This document shows, piece by piece, positions 34,933 to 42,928 of a stretch of DNA of 64,000 nucleotides. Made by a program: the position numbers and the translations under genes. This DNA is from Rhizobium mongolense subsp. loessense (GTDB lineage Bacteria > Pseudomonadota > Alphaproteobacteria > Rhizobiales > Rhizobiaceae): positions 457,097-521,096 of the forward strand of contig NZ_FMTM01000003.1 of the NCBI RefSeq assembly GCF_900099775.1, written 5' to 3'. The notes below the pieces were generated by a model. It was not told where the DNA came from and did no database searches. It was given only the letters and a program-made list of their open reading frames with translations. How positions within the stretch are numbered: the first letter of the stretch is position 1; each line of letters starts with the position of its first letter.

Positions 34933-34958
34933 GGAACTTTATTGGATTTTGGCGCGTT
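34933..34958 (+). promoter_or_regulatory. EcfG (RpoE2)-type stress promoter of the entericidin-like gene
   Basis: GGAAC at 34933-34937, 17-base spacer, CGTT at 34955-34958, about 70 bases before the ATG at 35026. An exact consensus match. Confidence 0.7.
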
Positions 34959-35025
34959 GAACGGCCGGAGCAGCGCAGGCTGCTTAGGTCGCGCGATTTC
35001 TAGTTTGCGAAAGAGGATTTCCAAA

Positions 35026-35181
35026 ATGACGATAACGGTCAAAATCGGCGCAGCGCTGATGCTGCTTCTGGCGCTTTCTTCCTGCGGCAATACCATCCGT
35101 GGCATGGGCCGTGATACGGCAAACGCCGTCAATGCGACACAGGATGCCGGCCATTCGGTCAACCGCGCCGCACGCCGCTAA
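35026..35181 (+). CDS. Entericidin-like small lipoprotein
   Basis: Fifty-one residues with a lipoprotein signal (lipobox LALSSC) and a short mature part, CGNTIRGMGRDTANAVNATQDAGHSVNRAARR being too short for a separate fold. It matches entericidin EcnA/EcnB proteins and the paralogue at 3819-3977. A consensus EcfG-type promoter directly upstream suggests induction in general stress or stationary phase. The start follows AAGAGGATTTCCAAA. Confidence 0.82.
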   Translation: MTITVKIGAALMLLLALSSCGNTIRGMGRDTANAVNATQDAGHSVNRAARR

Positions 35182-35188
35182 AATCTTT

Positions 35189-35539
35189 TCAGATCGTTGC
35201 GGCAGGGTAGGCGCGTTCGAGGCCGCCCGATCGGTTAAGGCCAGTGCGGAAAGCAAGATAGGCAGGATGCTGGCTTGATTTCGCCGCTTCCGTCAAACGG
35301 ATCTGAAGCCGCGCCGGTGCGGCTTCACCAATCCACATTCCGGTATTTTCCAGTTTCAGAGAATTAAGAAAAGGCGCAGCCGCGGCAAGATCCAGATACC
35401 GATGCAAGCCGTCGACCAGGCTGTCGTCTTGCGCTGCATTTTCCATGAGCAGCGCAAGATACAACCTGTCCGCTTCGGAAGCGCCTGCAAATTTGCTGGC
35501 AACAGTCTCGCGATCGGGAAAGGAAGCGGCTGGCGTCAT
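35189..35539 (-). CDS. Hypothetical protein, 116 residues
   Basis: A soluble, mainly helical protein (RETVASKFAGASEADRLYLALLM near residue 10, LDLAAAAPFLNSLKL near 48). No known motif. It is convergent with the entericidin-like gene, eight bases between stop codons. The start is uncertain; GGATGACCG precedes the ATG at 35539. The composition is protein-like, so I consider it real but unassigned. Confidence 0.5.
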   Translation of the reverse strand: MTPAASFPDRETVASKFAGASEADRLYLALLMENAAQDDSLVDGLHRYLDLAAAAPFLNSLKLENTGMWIGEAAPARLQIRLTEAAKSSQHPAYLAFRTGLNRSGGLERAYPAATI

Positions 35540-35627
35540 CGGTCATCCATTGCGTTGCTGCCATGGCCCGGCAGTCGTTTGAAGAGCCATCAGCCTAGGA
35601 GCGATAGCCTACGCGAGGCTGAATTGC

Positions 35628-36623
35628 TCAAAGAGCGGCCTTCACTTTTTCAGCCACGGCAGCCGGCATCCACCGCGTCCAGAGTTCGGGGTAGTTACGC
35701 AGAAAATAGAGCGCGGCGTTCTCGCTGCTTTCCCGGTTTTCGTCCTGCCACGCCAGAATGTCGTTTATGGTGTTGTTGTCCCAGGTGCGGGAACGCAAGT
35801 AGTCGACTTCCGGACCGGCACGGTCGGCAAAGGCCTTGGTGACGACGGTAAAGGCCTGGGAGACGGGATAGGCGTTAAGCTGCGGACGCGCGCAGCCTTC
35901 GACCGAGGTGCAGGCCAGCCATTCCGCCTTGTCGTGGCTGACACCCATACTGAGCAGTGTCATGTCGTATTTGCCGAGGATCGCTGTTGGTGCCCAGTAA
36001 TAGCCGAGCCAGCCGACTTTGGCGTCGAAGGCCGCACCGATCGAATCGTCCAGGCTTTGCGGGCTTTCGCTGTCGATCAGCTCGAAACCGGCCTTCTCGC
36101 CGTTTAAGGCTCTGAAGAGATTGGCTGTCGAAATCCGGCAGCTCCAGCCCGGCGGACAATTGTGGACGGCGCCCTTGGAGGCATTCTTCGGCGCGGGAAA
36201 GAGGTCTGGTCTTTTCAGGGCATCCTGCACGGAGCGGATGTCGGGATTTGCATCGGCGATGAATTTCGGGATCCACCAGCCTTCGATTGCGCCATCCGAC
36301 AAAATCTCGGAGGCCTGGATCAGGCGCCCGCTCTTCACTGCCGTCTCGAGTTGAGTCCTGACAGACGCGGTCCAGAGTTCCGGTGCGATATCGGGTTCGC
36401 CGCTCTGATCCATCGAAGCAAAAGTGGGTACTGTATCGCCCGCCACGGTCCTGACATTGCATCCATAGCCGTTTTTAAGAATGAAGCTGTCGAAGTTGGC
36501 GGCAATCGCCGCCGAGGCCCAACTCATCTCCGCGATCGCAACATTACCGCAATCAGCCCGCGCGGCGCGGCCGCCGGCCACGAAACCTACGGCAATAAAC
36601 AGCGAAGCCAGGATGATCTTCAT
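35628..36623 (-). CDS. Glycine betaine/choline-type ABC transporter binding protein (orphan)
   Basis: A 331-residue periplasmic protein with a signal peptide ending AARA (residue about 22). The mature start, DCGNVAIAEMSWASA, and the later EGWWIPKF and KVGWLGYYWAP segments match the OpuAC/ProX substrate-binding fold, whose Trp residues cage quaternary amines. Two Cys pairs are visible (NCPPGWSC, ACTSVEGC). No permease or ATPase gene is near, so it must serve a transporter encoded elsewhere or act as a sensor. The start at 36623 follows GGGGAACAAGCG. Confidence 0.82.
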   Translation of the reverse strand: MKIILASLFIAVGFVAGGRAARADCGNVAIAEMSWASAAIAANFDSFILKNGYGCNVRTVAGDTVPTFASMDQSGEPDIAPELWTASVRTQLETAVKSGRLIQASEILSDGAIEGWWIPKFIADANPDIRSVQDALKRPDLFPAPKNASKGAVHNCPPGWSCRISTANLFRALNGEKAGFELIDSESPQSLDDSIGAAFDAKVGWLGYYWAPTAILGKYDMTLLSMGVSHDKAEWLACTSVEGCARPQLNAYPVSQAFTVVTKAFADRAGPEVDYLRSRTWDNNTINDILAWQDENRESSENAALYFLRNYPELWTRWMPAAVAEKVKAAL

Positions 36624-37040
36624 TCGCTTGTTCCCCAGTTTTTGATGCTGACATGCAGCTTTTGGATGTAATACTAACCGCGCAATGCGTTCGTTCAATG
36701 AATGAAATGCAGTCGTTTTGCCGTCGCAATTTCAGGTGCAATGCTTTTTTGTCCATCGCGACCGCGGCCTGGAACATTCCGATTACTTCCCAGCCTACGC
36801 CCTTGACACGGCAATTGAAATCCGCTTGTGGCCGAAAATTTTTGAGCTAAATGACTGATTTCAATGATCTAATATTCCCGCTGATCCGCAAGCGAAAACT
36901 TGCATCCGAGCTTGAGGCAAAACGCCCTCAATGAACTGCATGCAGATCGAGAACCGGCAAAATGTCAAAAAAAGTCGAAATCCGCGATTGCCGAGTTCCG
37001 CAATAACACTCCGGTAAGAATGTCACGTTATCAGTTGAAT

Positions 37041-37175
37041 CACGGCGGGGGACAACCGCCGCTTTCTCCGGATCAGGTAGTGCGTCCCGGAGAATACGAG
37101 TTTCGCCGTGTATTGGCGAATACGCCAGAGTTTTCGGCAAACCGCGCGCGCCCGCCAGCCCGCGCGGTTTTCGCA
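37041..37175 (+). ncRNA. Candidate small RNA or leader ending in an intrinsic terminator
   Basis: Four stem-loops follow one another: CGGCGG/CCGCCG (37043-37061), TCTCCGG/CCGGAGA (37065-37093), TGGCG/CGCCA (37114-37127), and AACCGCGCG/CGCGCGGTT (37139-37169) ending in TTTT, a typical intrinsic terminator. No ORF fits. The terminator stands 50 bases before cobQ, so it ends a separate transcript or attenuates cobQ. I find no B12 box here. The upstream bases 36624-37040 hold nothing else except a TTGAGG/CCTCAA inverted repeat at 36912-36931. Confidence 0.45.
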
Positions 37176-37226
37176 TTTCGGACAGACGATTGACCGCGGA
37201 TCATGCCGCGTTGTAGGCCTCATCGC

Positions 37227-38681
37227 ATGACCAAGTCGATCATGTTGCAGGGAACCGGCTCGGATGTCGGCAAGACGGTACTCGTTGCAGGGCTTTGCCG
37301 GCTTGCGGCCAATCGCGGCCTCAAGGTGAAGCCTTTCAAGCCTCAAAATATGTCGAACAACGCGGCTGTCGCCGATGACGGCGGGGAGATCGGCCGGGCG
37401 CAGTGGCTGCAGTCGCTTGCGGCGCGCACGTCCTCGTCGATACACATGAATCCGGTTCTCCTCAAGCCGCAATCTGAAAACGGCAGCCAGGTCATCGTAC
37501 AGGGCAAGGTCTTCGGGCAGGCGAAAGCCCGTGACTACCAGAGGTTAAAGCCGCTGCTTCTTGAGCATGTGCTGCAGAGCTTTGCGATCGTCTCGGAAGG
37601 CGCCGATGTCGTCATCGTCGAGGGTGCGGGCTCGCCGGCCGAAATCAACCTGCGTCTCGGCGATATCGCCAATATGGGCTTTGCCACCCGCGCCAAGGTG
37701 CCTGTCGTGCTTGTCGGCGATATCGATCGTGGCGGCGTGATCGCCTCTCTTGCCGGCACGCACGCGATCCTTTCAGATGACGACCGCGCGATGATTTCCG
37801 GCTATATCATCAACAAGTTCCGCGGCGATGTTTCGCTCTTCGATGACGGCAATGCAGCTATCAATCGTTTCACCGGATGGCCGTGTTTCGGCGTGGTGCC
37901 CTGGCTGAAGGCGGCCGCCCGCTTGCCGGCGGAGGATGCCGTTGTGCTGGAGCGACTCGCCCGGGGCGCCCCCGGTGCGTTGAAGATCGCCGTTCCGGTT
38001 CTGCCGCGCATTGCCAATTTCGACGACCTCGATCCTCTGCGTGCCGAGCCGGATGTCGAGCTCGTCTTCGTGAAGCCGGGAGACCGGCTGCCGGGCGATG
38101 CAGCGTTGGTGATCCTGCCCGGGTCGAAATCGACGATTTCCGACCTGCGTGATCTGCGCGCTGCCGGCTGGGATCGCGATCTGGAGACGCACGTTCGGCG
38201 TGGCGGGCGGGTCATAGGCATCTGCGGCGGGTATCAGATGCTCGGGCGCACGGTTCGCGATCCGCTCGGCATCGAGGGGACGAGCACTGCGACACCGGGT
38301 CTCGGATTGCTTGATGTCGAGACCGAAATGGCGCCGGAAAAGACCGTGCGGAACAGCCTGGCGGTCTCGGCCGAACACGGCGTTCCGCTTGCCGGCTACC
38401 AGATCCATCTGGGTGTCACGACCGGGCCGGACTGCGCTAGGCCATCAGCGGTGATCGACGGTGTGGCCGATGGCGCGGTATCTGCTGGCGGCCGGATCAT
38501 GGGCACCTATCTGCACGGCCTTTTCGGCAGCGATGCCTATCGCGGCAAGCTCCTCGAGAGCTTCGGCCTATCCGGCGAACGGCGGAGCTACCGTCAAAGC
38601 GTCGATCAGGCGCTCGACGAGGTCGCGGACGAACTCGAAACCCATCTCGACAAAGGCTGGCTGGCCGGATTTCTTGGCTAG
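37227..38681 (+). CDS. cobQ: Cobyric acid synthase CobQ
   Basis: A 484-residue enzyme that amidates the b, d, e and g side chains of adenosylcobyrinic diamide using glutamine and ATP. The N-terminal dethiobiotin-synthase-like domain has P-loop GTGSDVGKT (residues 9-17); the C-terminal class-I amidotransferase domain has nucleophile Cys in GICGGYQMLG near 333 and a GSKSTISDL segment near 300. Length is normal. ATG 37227 is chosen over an upstream ATG because the protein begins naturally at MTKSIMLQG. The last four bases overlap the convergent ClC gene. Confidence 0.95.
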   Translation: MTKSIMLQGTGSDVGKTVLVAGLCRLAANRGLKVKPFKPQNMSNNAAVADDGGEIGRAQWLQSLAARTSSSIHMNPVLLKPQSENGSQVIVQGKVFGQAKARDYQRLKPLLLEHVLQSFAIVSEGADVVIVEGAGSPAEINLRLGDIANMGFATRAKVPVVLVGDIDRGGVIASLAGTHAILSDDDRAMISGYIINKFRGDVSLFDDGNAAINRFTGWPCFGVVPWLKAAARLPAEDAVVLERLARGAPGALKIAVPVLPRIANFDDLDPLRAEPDVELVFVKPGDRLPGDAALVILPGSKSTISDLRDLRAAGWDRDLETHVRRGGRVIGICGGYQMLGRTVRDPLGIEGTSTATPGLGLLDVETEMAPEKTVRNSLAVSAEHGVPLAGYQIHLGVTTGPDCARPSAVIDGVADGAVSAGGRIMGTYLHGLFGSDAYRGKLLESFGLSGERRSYRQSVDQALDEVADELETHLDKGWLAGFLG

Positions 38682-40474
38682 ATTTCGCCGGAGACCTCGC
38701 GGCGTCTGCGGTCGAGCTCTTCGCTGTAGCGGCGAAGCGTATAGCTTTCGCTGAGCTGGCCGACGACGCGGCGCTCGATCAGATTGTTGAGTACGGCGAG
38801 TGCTTCGCTCTTCGTCTTGTCGAAGATCGCCGCCGCCTGCTTTGCGTTCATCTGCGGCTGCAGGAAGTCGTTCCGGTAGCGAATGAAGTCCTTCAGATCC
38901 TTGCCCTCGTCGTCGGTGTCGACCGGGCTCGCGTAGATTTCCGGAACGAGCACGATGCCGGCATATTTGTCGGAGTCGTCGACGAGTATGACGCGCTGCC
39001 TCGATCCGATCGGGAAGGCCTTCTTGAATTCATCAATCGTGATGCTGGCCTTGGCCGTTTTGACGTCCGAGCGCATCAGCTTGTCGACCGTCAGATTGCG
39101 GATCCAGCCGACATCATGGGCGCTGCGGATGCTTTCGCCACGAAGATGGAAACGCCATGTCGCGAAGGAGTAGCCGAACGTGTTGCGCACGACGAGCGAC
39201 GAGGTGATGACGGCCGCAAGTACCAGCGCGGTGATCGGAAAGTCTCCGGTTATCTCAAGGGCCAGGAACGTCATCGTCAGCGGTCCTCCGATGACCGCAA
39301 CGGCGAGCGAACTCATACCGACCACGGCATAGATCACGGGCGTCAGCGTCGCATGGGCGAAATAGGGGGCAGAATAGGCGAAAAGCTTGCCGAGCAGCGC
39401 GCCCATGAAGAGTGAGGCGAAGAAGAGGCCGCCCCTGAAGCCGGAACCGATGGAGATCGCTGATGCGAAGGATTTCAGCAGGAGAAGACCGATCAGGACC
39501 GGGACGGCAACATCACGCCCAAGGTTCAGATGCAGCGCGCCATGGCCCGCCGAAAGCACCTGCGGCGTAATCATCGCCAGAAGGCCGACGACGATGCCGC
39601 CGAGCGCCGGACGAAGCGGCGTCGGAACGGAACTTTTGCGCGCCAGCTCCTCGATAAAGGCTACGCCCTGCATGATCAGGACGCCGACGCCGGCGCAGAA
39701 GGCGCCAAGCAACAGGGCAGGGACATAATCAGCCGGAACCACGGTGCCGAATTCACCGACATCGATCATGAAATCGCTTCCCGCCAGCAGGCGCGCGACG
39801 AGCGTCGAGACGAGCGCGGAAACGACGACCGGCGTCAGCGCAACGATCGTGTAGGTGCCGATGATGAGCTCGAACGCATAGAAGGCGCCTGTCAGTGGTG
39901 CGTTGAAGGCCGCCGCGATCGCCCCCGCTGCGCCGCAGCCGACAAGGACGCGCAGATCTGCACGGCGGAGCTGCAGCTTCAGTCCGAGCTTGGAGGCGAT
40001 ACCCGCCGCGAGCTGAACATAGCCGGCCTCGAGGCCGACGGAGGCGCCGAAGCCGTTCGAAACCAGATTCTGCACGGCGACGATGATGCTGTCCGTCAGC
40101 GACAGCCGTCCACCATGCAAAGCGTTTGCTTCGATGGGATCGACCATGGGCTTCTTGCGGGTTCGCGCGAGAATGAAAAATAGAAGGCCGAGCAGAATCC
40201 CGCCGCAGACCGGCGCCATCAGAAGCAGGAATTTGTCGTTTGTCTGCGAAGAACTCAGCCGTTCGATGTCGCTGATGCCGAAGATCAAGCGGTGCAGCTC
40301 GCGCGACAGGAGGCTCATGCCGGTGACAGCCAGGCCCGACGTCACGCCGACGGCGATCCCTGCGAACACCATACCCATTTCACTGCGGCGGGCAAGCGCA
40401 CGAAGCCGCCCGGCGTCGAGCAGGCGGTAGAGCCGGTAGAGGCGCGGGAAATTCAATTTCGTGAGCATATGCAA
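38678..40474 (-). CDS. ClC-type chloride channel/antiporter with CBS pair
   Basis: A 598-residue membrane protein of the ClC family. The gating-glutamate motif reads GASVGLEAGYVQ near residue 145, and the anion-site GxFxP region appears as GSGFRGGLFFAS near 350. After the last helix, residues about 450-590 form two CBS domains (LMRSDVKTAKASITIDEF; FLQPQMNAKQAAAIFDK) that may bind adenine nucleotides. It lacks the classical GSGIP selectivity motif, placing it with bacterial ClC subgroups whose ion preference is unsettled. It interrupts the cob block between cobQ and the riboswitch. Confidence 0.88.
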   Translation of the reverse strand: MHMLTKLNFPRLYRLYRLLDAGRLRALARRSEMGMVFAGIAVGVTSGLAVTGMSLLSRELHRLIFGISDIERLSSSQTNDKFLLLMAPVCGGILLGLLFFILARTRKKPMVDPIEANALHGGRLSLTDSIIVAVQNLVSNGFGASVGLEAGYVQLAAGIASKLGLKLQLRRADLRVLVGCGAAGAIAAAFNAPLTGAFYAFELIIGTYTIVALTPVVVSALVSTLVARLLAGSDFMIDVGEFGTVVPADYVPALLLGAFCAGVGVLIMQGVAFIEELARKSSVPTPLRPALGGIVVGLLAMITPQVLSAGHGALHLNLGRDVAVPVLIGLLLLKSFASAISIGSGFRGGLFFASLFMGALLGKLFAYSAPYFAHATLTPVIYAVVGMSSLAVAVIGGPLTMTFLALEITGDFPITALVLAAVITSSLVVRNTFGYSFATWRFHLRGESIRSAHDVGWIRNLTVDKLMRSDVKTAKASITIDEFKKAFPIGSRQRVILVDDSDKYAGIVLVPEIYASPVDTDDEGKDLKDFIRYRNDFLQPQMNAKQAAAIFDKTKSEALAVLNNLIERRVVGQLSESYTLRRYSEELDRRRREVSGEI

Positions 40475-40644
40475 AGAACTAGGTGGCGGCCAACAGCGTC
40501 AAGGGCGATAGCGGCGCTTGCTCCCGAAATATGGCGAAAGCCCGGCGCGAAAGGCACCGCGAATTGGAAGCTGTTCGCCGCCGGTCTCATTTGGGTCCTC
40601 GCAATTGACTTCGGATGGCGGCTTGCCTAACGATGGATTTCTTA

Positions 40645-41006
40645 CGGATGGTTCCGGGGCGGCAGATGCCGTTGCGGATGAAAAGGGAATGTGAAGGGAC
40701 GGACCCAAGCCGGGCGTCTTTATCACAGCCGACCCCGCGACTGTAGAGCGGTCAGGGTCTTCTGTCCGGCATTCAGGCCAATTCACGGCTGTTTCGCATG
40801 TGCGGATCAGCTGAAGTGGCTGGGGCGCCGGAAAAGCCACTGGAAATGCATTGTGATCAGCCGGGGCAGGACGCCTCTATTTCTACGAATCGTCCGCCTT
40901 TTCACGAGAATGCAGCCGGGAAGGCAAGGAAGATCCACTGGCGCGATCAGGGGCGACCTTAGATGGTCGCCCCGGTCGCCGATACCCGCGAGCCAGGAGA
41001 CCTGCC
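40645..41006 (+). promoter_or_regulatory. Cobalamin riboswitch with expanded peripheral stems
   Basis: Conserved landmarks occur in order: GGTTCC (40650), AAAAGGGAA (40681), CCCGCGACTGT (40734-40744), GCCACTGG (40836), GCCGGGAAGGC (40915-40925), ACCCGCG, and the B12 box AGCCAGGAGACCTGCC (40991-41006). The element spans about 360 bases; extra sequence lies between the ACTGT and GCCACTGG blocks, inside the GCCACTGG-to-GAAGGC arm, and in a GGGGCGACC/GGTCGCCCC hairpin at 40950-40973. It should repress cobPWNO when adenosylcobalamin is plentiful. Confidence 0.92.
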
Positions 41007-41134
41007 ATGCGTGCCGGGCAAAGAGCCCGTTCTGGGGCATGTTCCCCGCTGCCAGCACGGAGGTTGTCATGGCTCAACGATGGAATTCCATGCTGCATTT
41101 TGTGGCGTCTTTGCGGGACACAGCACTTTCGACG

Positions 41135-41290
41135 TTCCGCATTGCTGTCCTCGGGTTTAACGCGAGGATTGTCACAAGAATCCAGCCACGGCGCGTCCGC
41201 GCCGTGAATGAAACAGCCATCTCGAAGGTGTTTTCCGCGCCGAAGGTCTTGGGGGCACTGGATTCCTGTGACAAGCACAGGAATGAGGGT
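41135..41290 (+). repeat. Palindromic intergenic repeat element
   Basis: A mosaic of inverted repeats between the riboswitch and cobP. TTGTCACAAGAATCCAG (41169-41185) and CTGGATTCCTGTGACAA (41258-41274) pair at 16 of 17 positions. Nested hairpins are CACGGCGCG/CGCGCCGTG (41187-41206) and ATTCCTGTG/CACAGGAAT (41262-41284), plus CCTCG/CGAGG near 41150. This resembles the RIME-like mobile palindromes scattered in rhizobial intergenic DNA, whose minus-strand reading gives the familiar LVTGIQ peptide. The remaining leader 41007-41134 contains a 12-base palindrome ATGGAATTCCAT at 41080. Confidence 0.7.
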
Positions 41291-41340
41291 TGGCTGCGCT
41301 ATACCTCGGCAGCGCCGTTCCTGACGCCGCAGGCCTCCAG

Positions 41341-41865
41341 ATGACGCATTCCACATGCGGCACCGCCTTCGTCCTCGGCGGCGCGCGTTCCGGCAAATCC
41401 CGTTTTGCTGAGCAGGTGATTGCCGATAGCGGCCTTGAGCGCCACTACGTCGCGACGGGCCGGGCCTGGGACGAGGAAATGCGTCAGCGGATCGAGAGCC
41501 ACAAAAACGCTCGCGGACCGCTCTGGACGACGCATGAGGAGCCGCTGGAGCTCGTCCCCCGTCTCTCCATTATCGACCGCGAGGGCCGGGCGATCCTCGT
41601 CGATTGTCTGACGCTCTGGGTCACAAATCTGATCATGGAGGAGCGCGACATGGCAGCGGAATTCGCGGCACTTGCCGCGTGGTTGCCGAGGGCAAGAGCG
41701 CGGCTCGTCGTCGTTTCCAATGAAGTCGGCCTCGGCATCGTGCCGGAAAACCGCATGGCGCGGGATTTCCGCGATCATGCGGGACGGCTGCACCAGATGA
41801 TAGCGGCGGAAGCCGCGGAAGTGTATTTCGTCGCGGCCGGTTTGCCGCTGAAAATGAAGGGTTGA
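41341..41865 (+). CDS. cobP: Adenosylcobinamide kinase/guanylyltransferase CobP
   Basis: A 174-residue bifunctional enzyme that phosphorylates adenosylcobinamide and then attaches GMP, preparing the nucleotide loop. The P-loop GGARSGKS lies at residues 12-19, and CLTLWVTNL and [11 protein letters not shown] follow, both hallmarks of CobP/CobU. It is the first gene of the riboswitch-controlled cobPWNO operon, four bases before cobW. The ATG at 41341 has a weak ribosome binding site (GGCCTCCAG); the open frame upstream is repeat sequence. Confidence 0.94.
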   Translation: MTHSTCGTAFVLGGARSGKSRFAEQVIADSGLERHYVATGRAWDEEMRQRIESHKNARGPLWTTHEEPLELVPRLSIIDREGRAILVDCLTLWVTNLIMEERDMAAEFAALAAWLPRARARLVVVSNEVGLGIVPENRMARDFRDHAGRLHQMIAAEAAEVYFVAAGLPLKMKG

Positions 41866-41869
41866 ACCT

Positions 41870-42919
41870 ATGAGCCAGCAGAAGATCCCCGCAACCGTCA
41901 TTACCGGATTCCTCGGCGCCGGCAAGACGACGATGATCCGCAACCTGCTTTCCAACACTGGCGGCAAGAAGATTGCGCTGATCATCAACGAGTTCGGCGA
42001 TCTCGGCGTCGATGGCGATGTATTGAAAGGCTGCGGCGCGGAAAACTGCACTGAGGACGATATCATCGAACTGACCAACGGCTGCATCTGCTGCACCGTT
42101 GCCGACGATTTCATTCCGACGATGACGAAGCTTCTCGAGCGCGCGCAGCGTCCGGATCATATCGTCATCGAAACTTCCGGCCTTGCCCTGCCGCAGCCGC
42201 TCGTTGCCGCCTTCAACTGGCCGGATATCCGCAGCGAAGTGACCGTCGATGGCGTCATCACCGTCGTCGACAGCGCGGCCGTCGCGGCCGGCCGTTTTGC
42301 TGACGATCACGATGCGGTGGATGCGCGCCGCGCAGACGACGCCTCGCTCGATCATGAAAGCCCGATCGAAGAACTCTTCGAGGACCAACTGACCTGCGCC
42401 GACCTCATCGTGCTCAACAAGACCGATCTCCTCGACGGCGAAGGCCTCAGCCGCGTACGCCACGAAGTGGCTTCCCGCATCGCCCGCAAGCCGGCGTTGA
42501 TCGAGGCGAGGAACGGCGAGGTTCCGGCAAGCGTGCTGCTCGGCCTTGGCATAGGTACTGAAGAGGACATCGGCAACCGCAAGTCTCATCACGAGCTGGA
42601 GCATGAGGCCGGCACGCCGCACGATCACGACGAGTTCGACAGCTTCGTGGTCGAGCTTGGGCCGATCCACGATCCGGCAGGCTTCGCCGAGAAGCTGAAA
42701 GGCGTGATCGCCGAGCACGATGTTCTGCGCCTGAAGGGTTTTGCCGATGTCGCGGGCAAGCAGATGCGGTTGCAGGTCCAGGCCGTTGGAAGCCGTATCG
42801 ACCACTATTTCGACCGCGCCTGGGCGCCGGGCGAAGCGCGCGGCACACGGCTTGTGGTGATCGGCCTGCACGAGATGGATCAGATCACCGTCCGCAAGGC
42901 CATCCAGGCACTCGTCTAA
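41870..42919 (+). CDS. cobW: CobW-family GTPase, probable cobalt chaperone
   Basis: A 349-residue G3E GTPase with Walker A GFLGAGKTT (13-21), metal-site CxCC motif GCICCTV near residue 73, and NKTDLLDG guanine motif near 182. A His/Asp-rich stretch (HHELEHEAGTPHDHDEFD) near 240 precedes the C-terminal CobW_C domain. It probably delivers Co2+ to the CobNST chelatase encoded partly by the next gene. GGGTTGAACC precedes the ATG. Confidence 0.94.
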   Translation: MSQQKIPATVITGFLGAGKTTMIRNLLSNTGGKKIALIINEFGDLGVDGDVLKGCGAENCTEDDIIELTNGCICCTVADDFIPTMTKLLERAQRPDHIVIETSGLALPQPLVAAFNWPDIRSEVTVDGVITVVDSAAVAAGRFADDHDAVDARRADDASLDHESPIEELFEDQLTCADLIVLNKTDLLDGEGLSRVRHEVASRIARKPALIEARNGEVPASVLLGLGIGTEEDIGNRKSHHELEHEAGTPHDHDEFDSFVVELGPIHDPAGFAEKLKGVIAEHDVLRLKGFADVAGKQMRLQVQAVGSRIDHYFDRAWAPGEARGTRLVVIGLHEMDQITVRKAIQALV

Positions 42920-42928
42920 GGCTCGGCC

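Noticed and set aside
37139..37226. A cobalamin riboswitch in front of cobQ
   Set aside because: No B12 box, GCGACTGT block or AAAGGGAA block is present; the structure there is a plain terminator hairpin.
40883..41356. 157-codon minus-strand frame with LVTGIQ and NPRVKPED
   Set aside because: This peptide comes from the palindromic repeat and riboswitch DNA and is a well-known false gene pattern in alphaproteobacteria.
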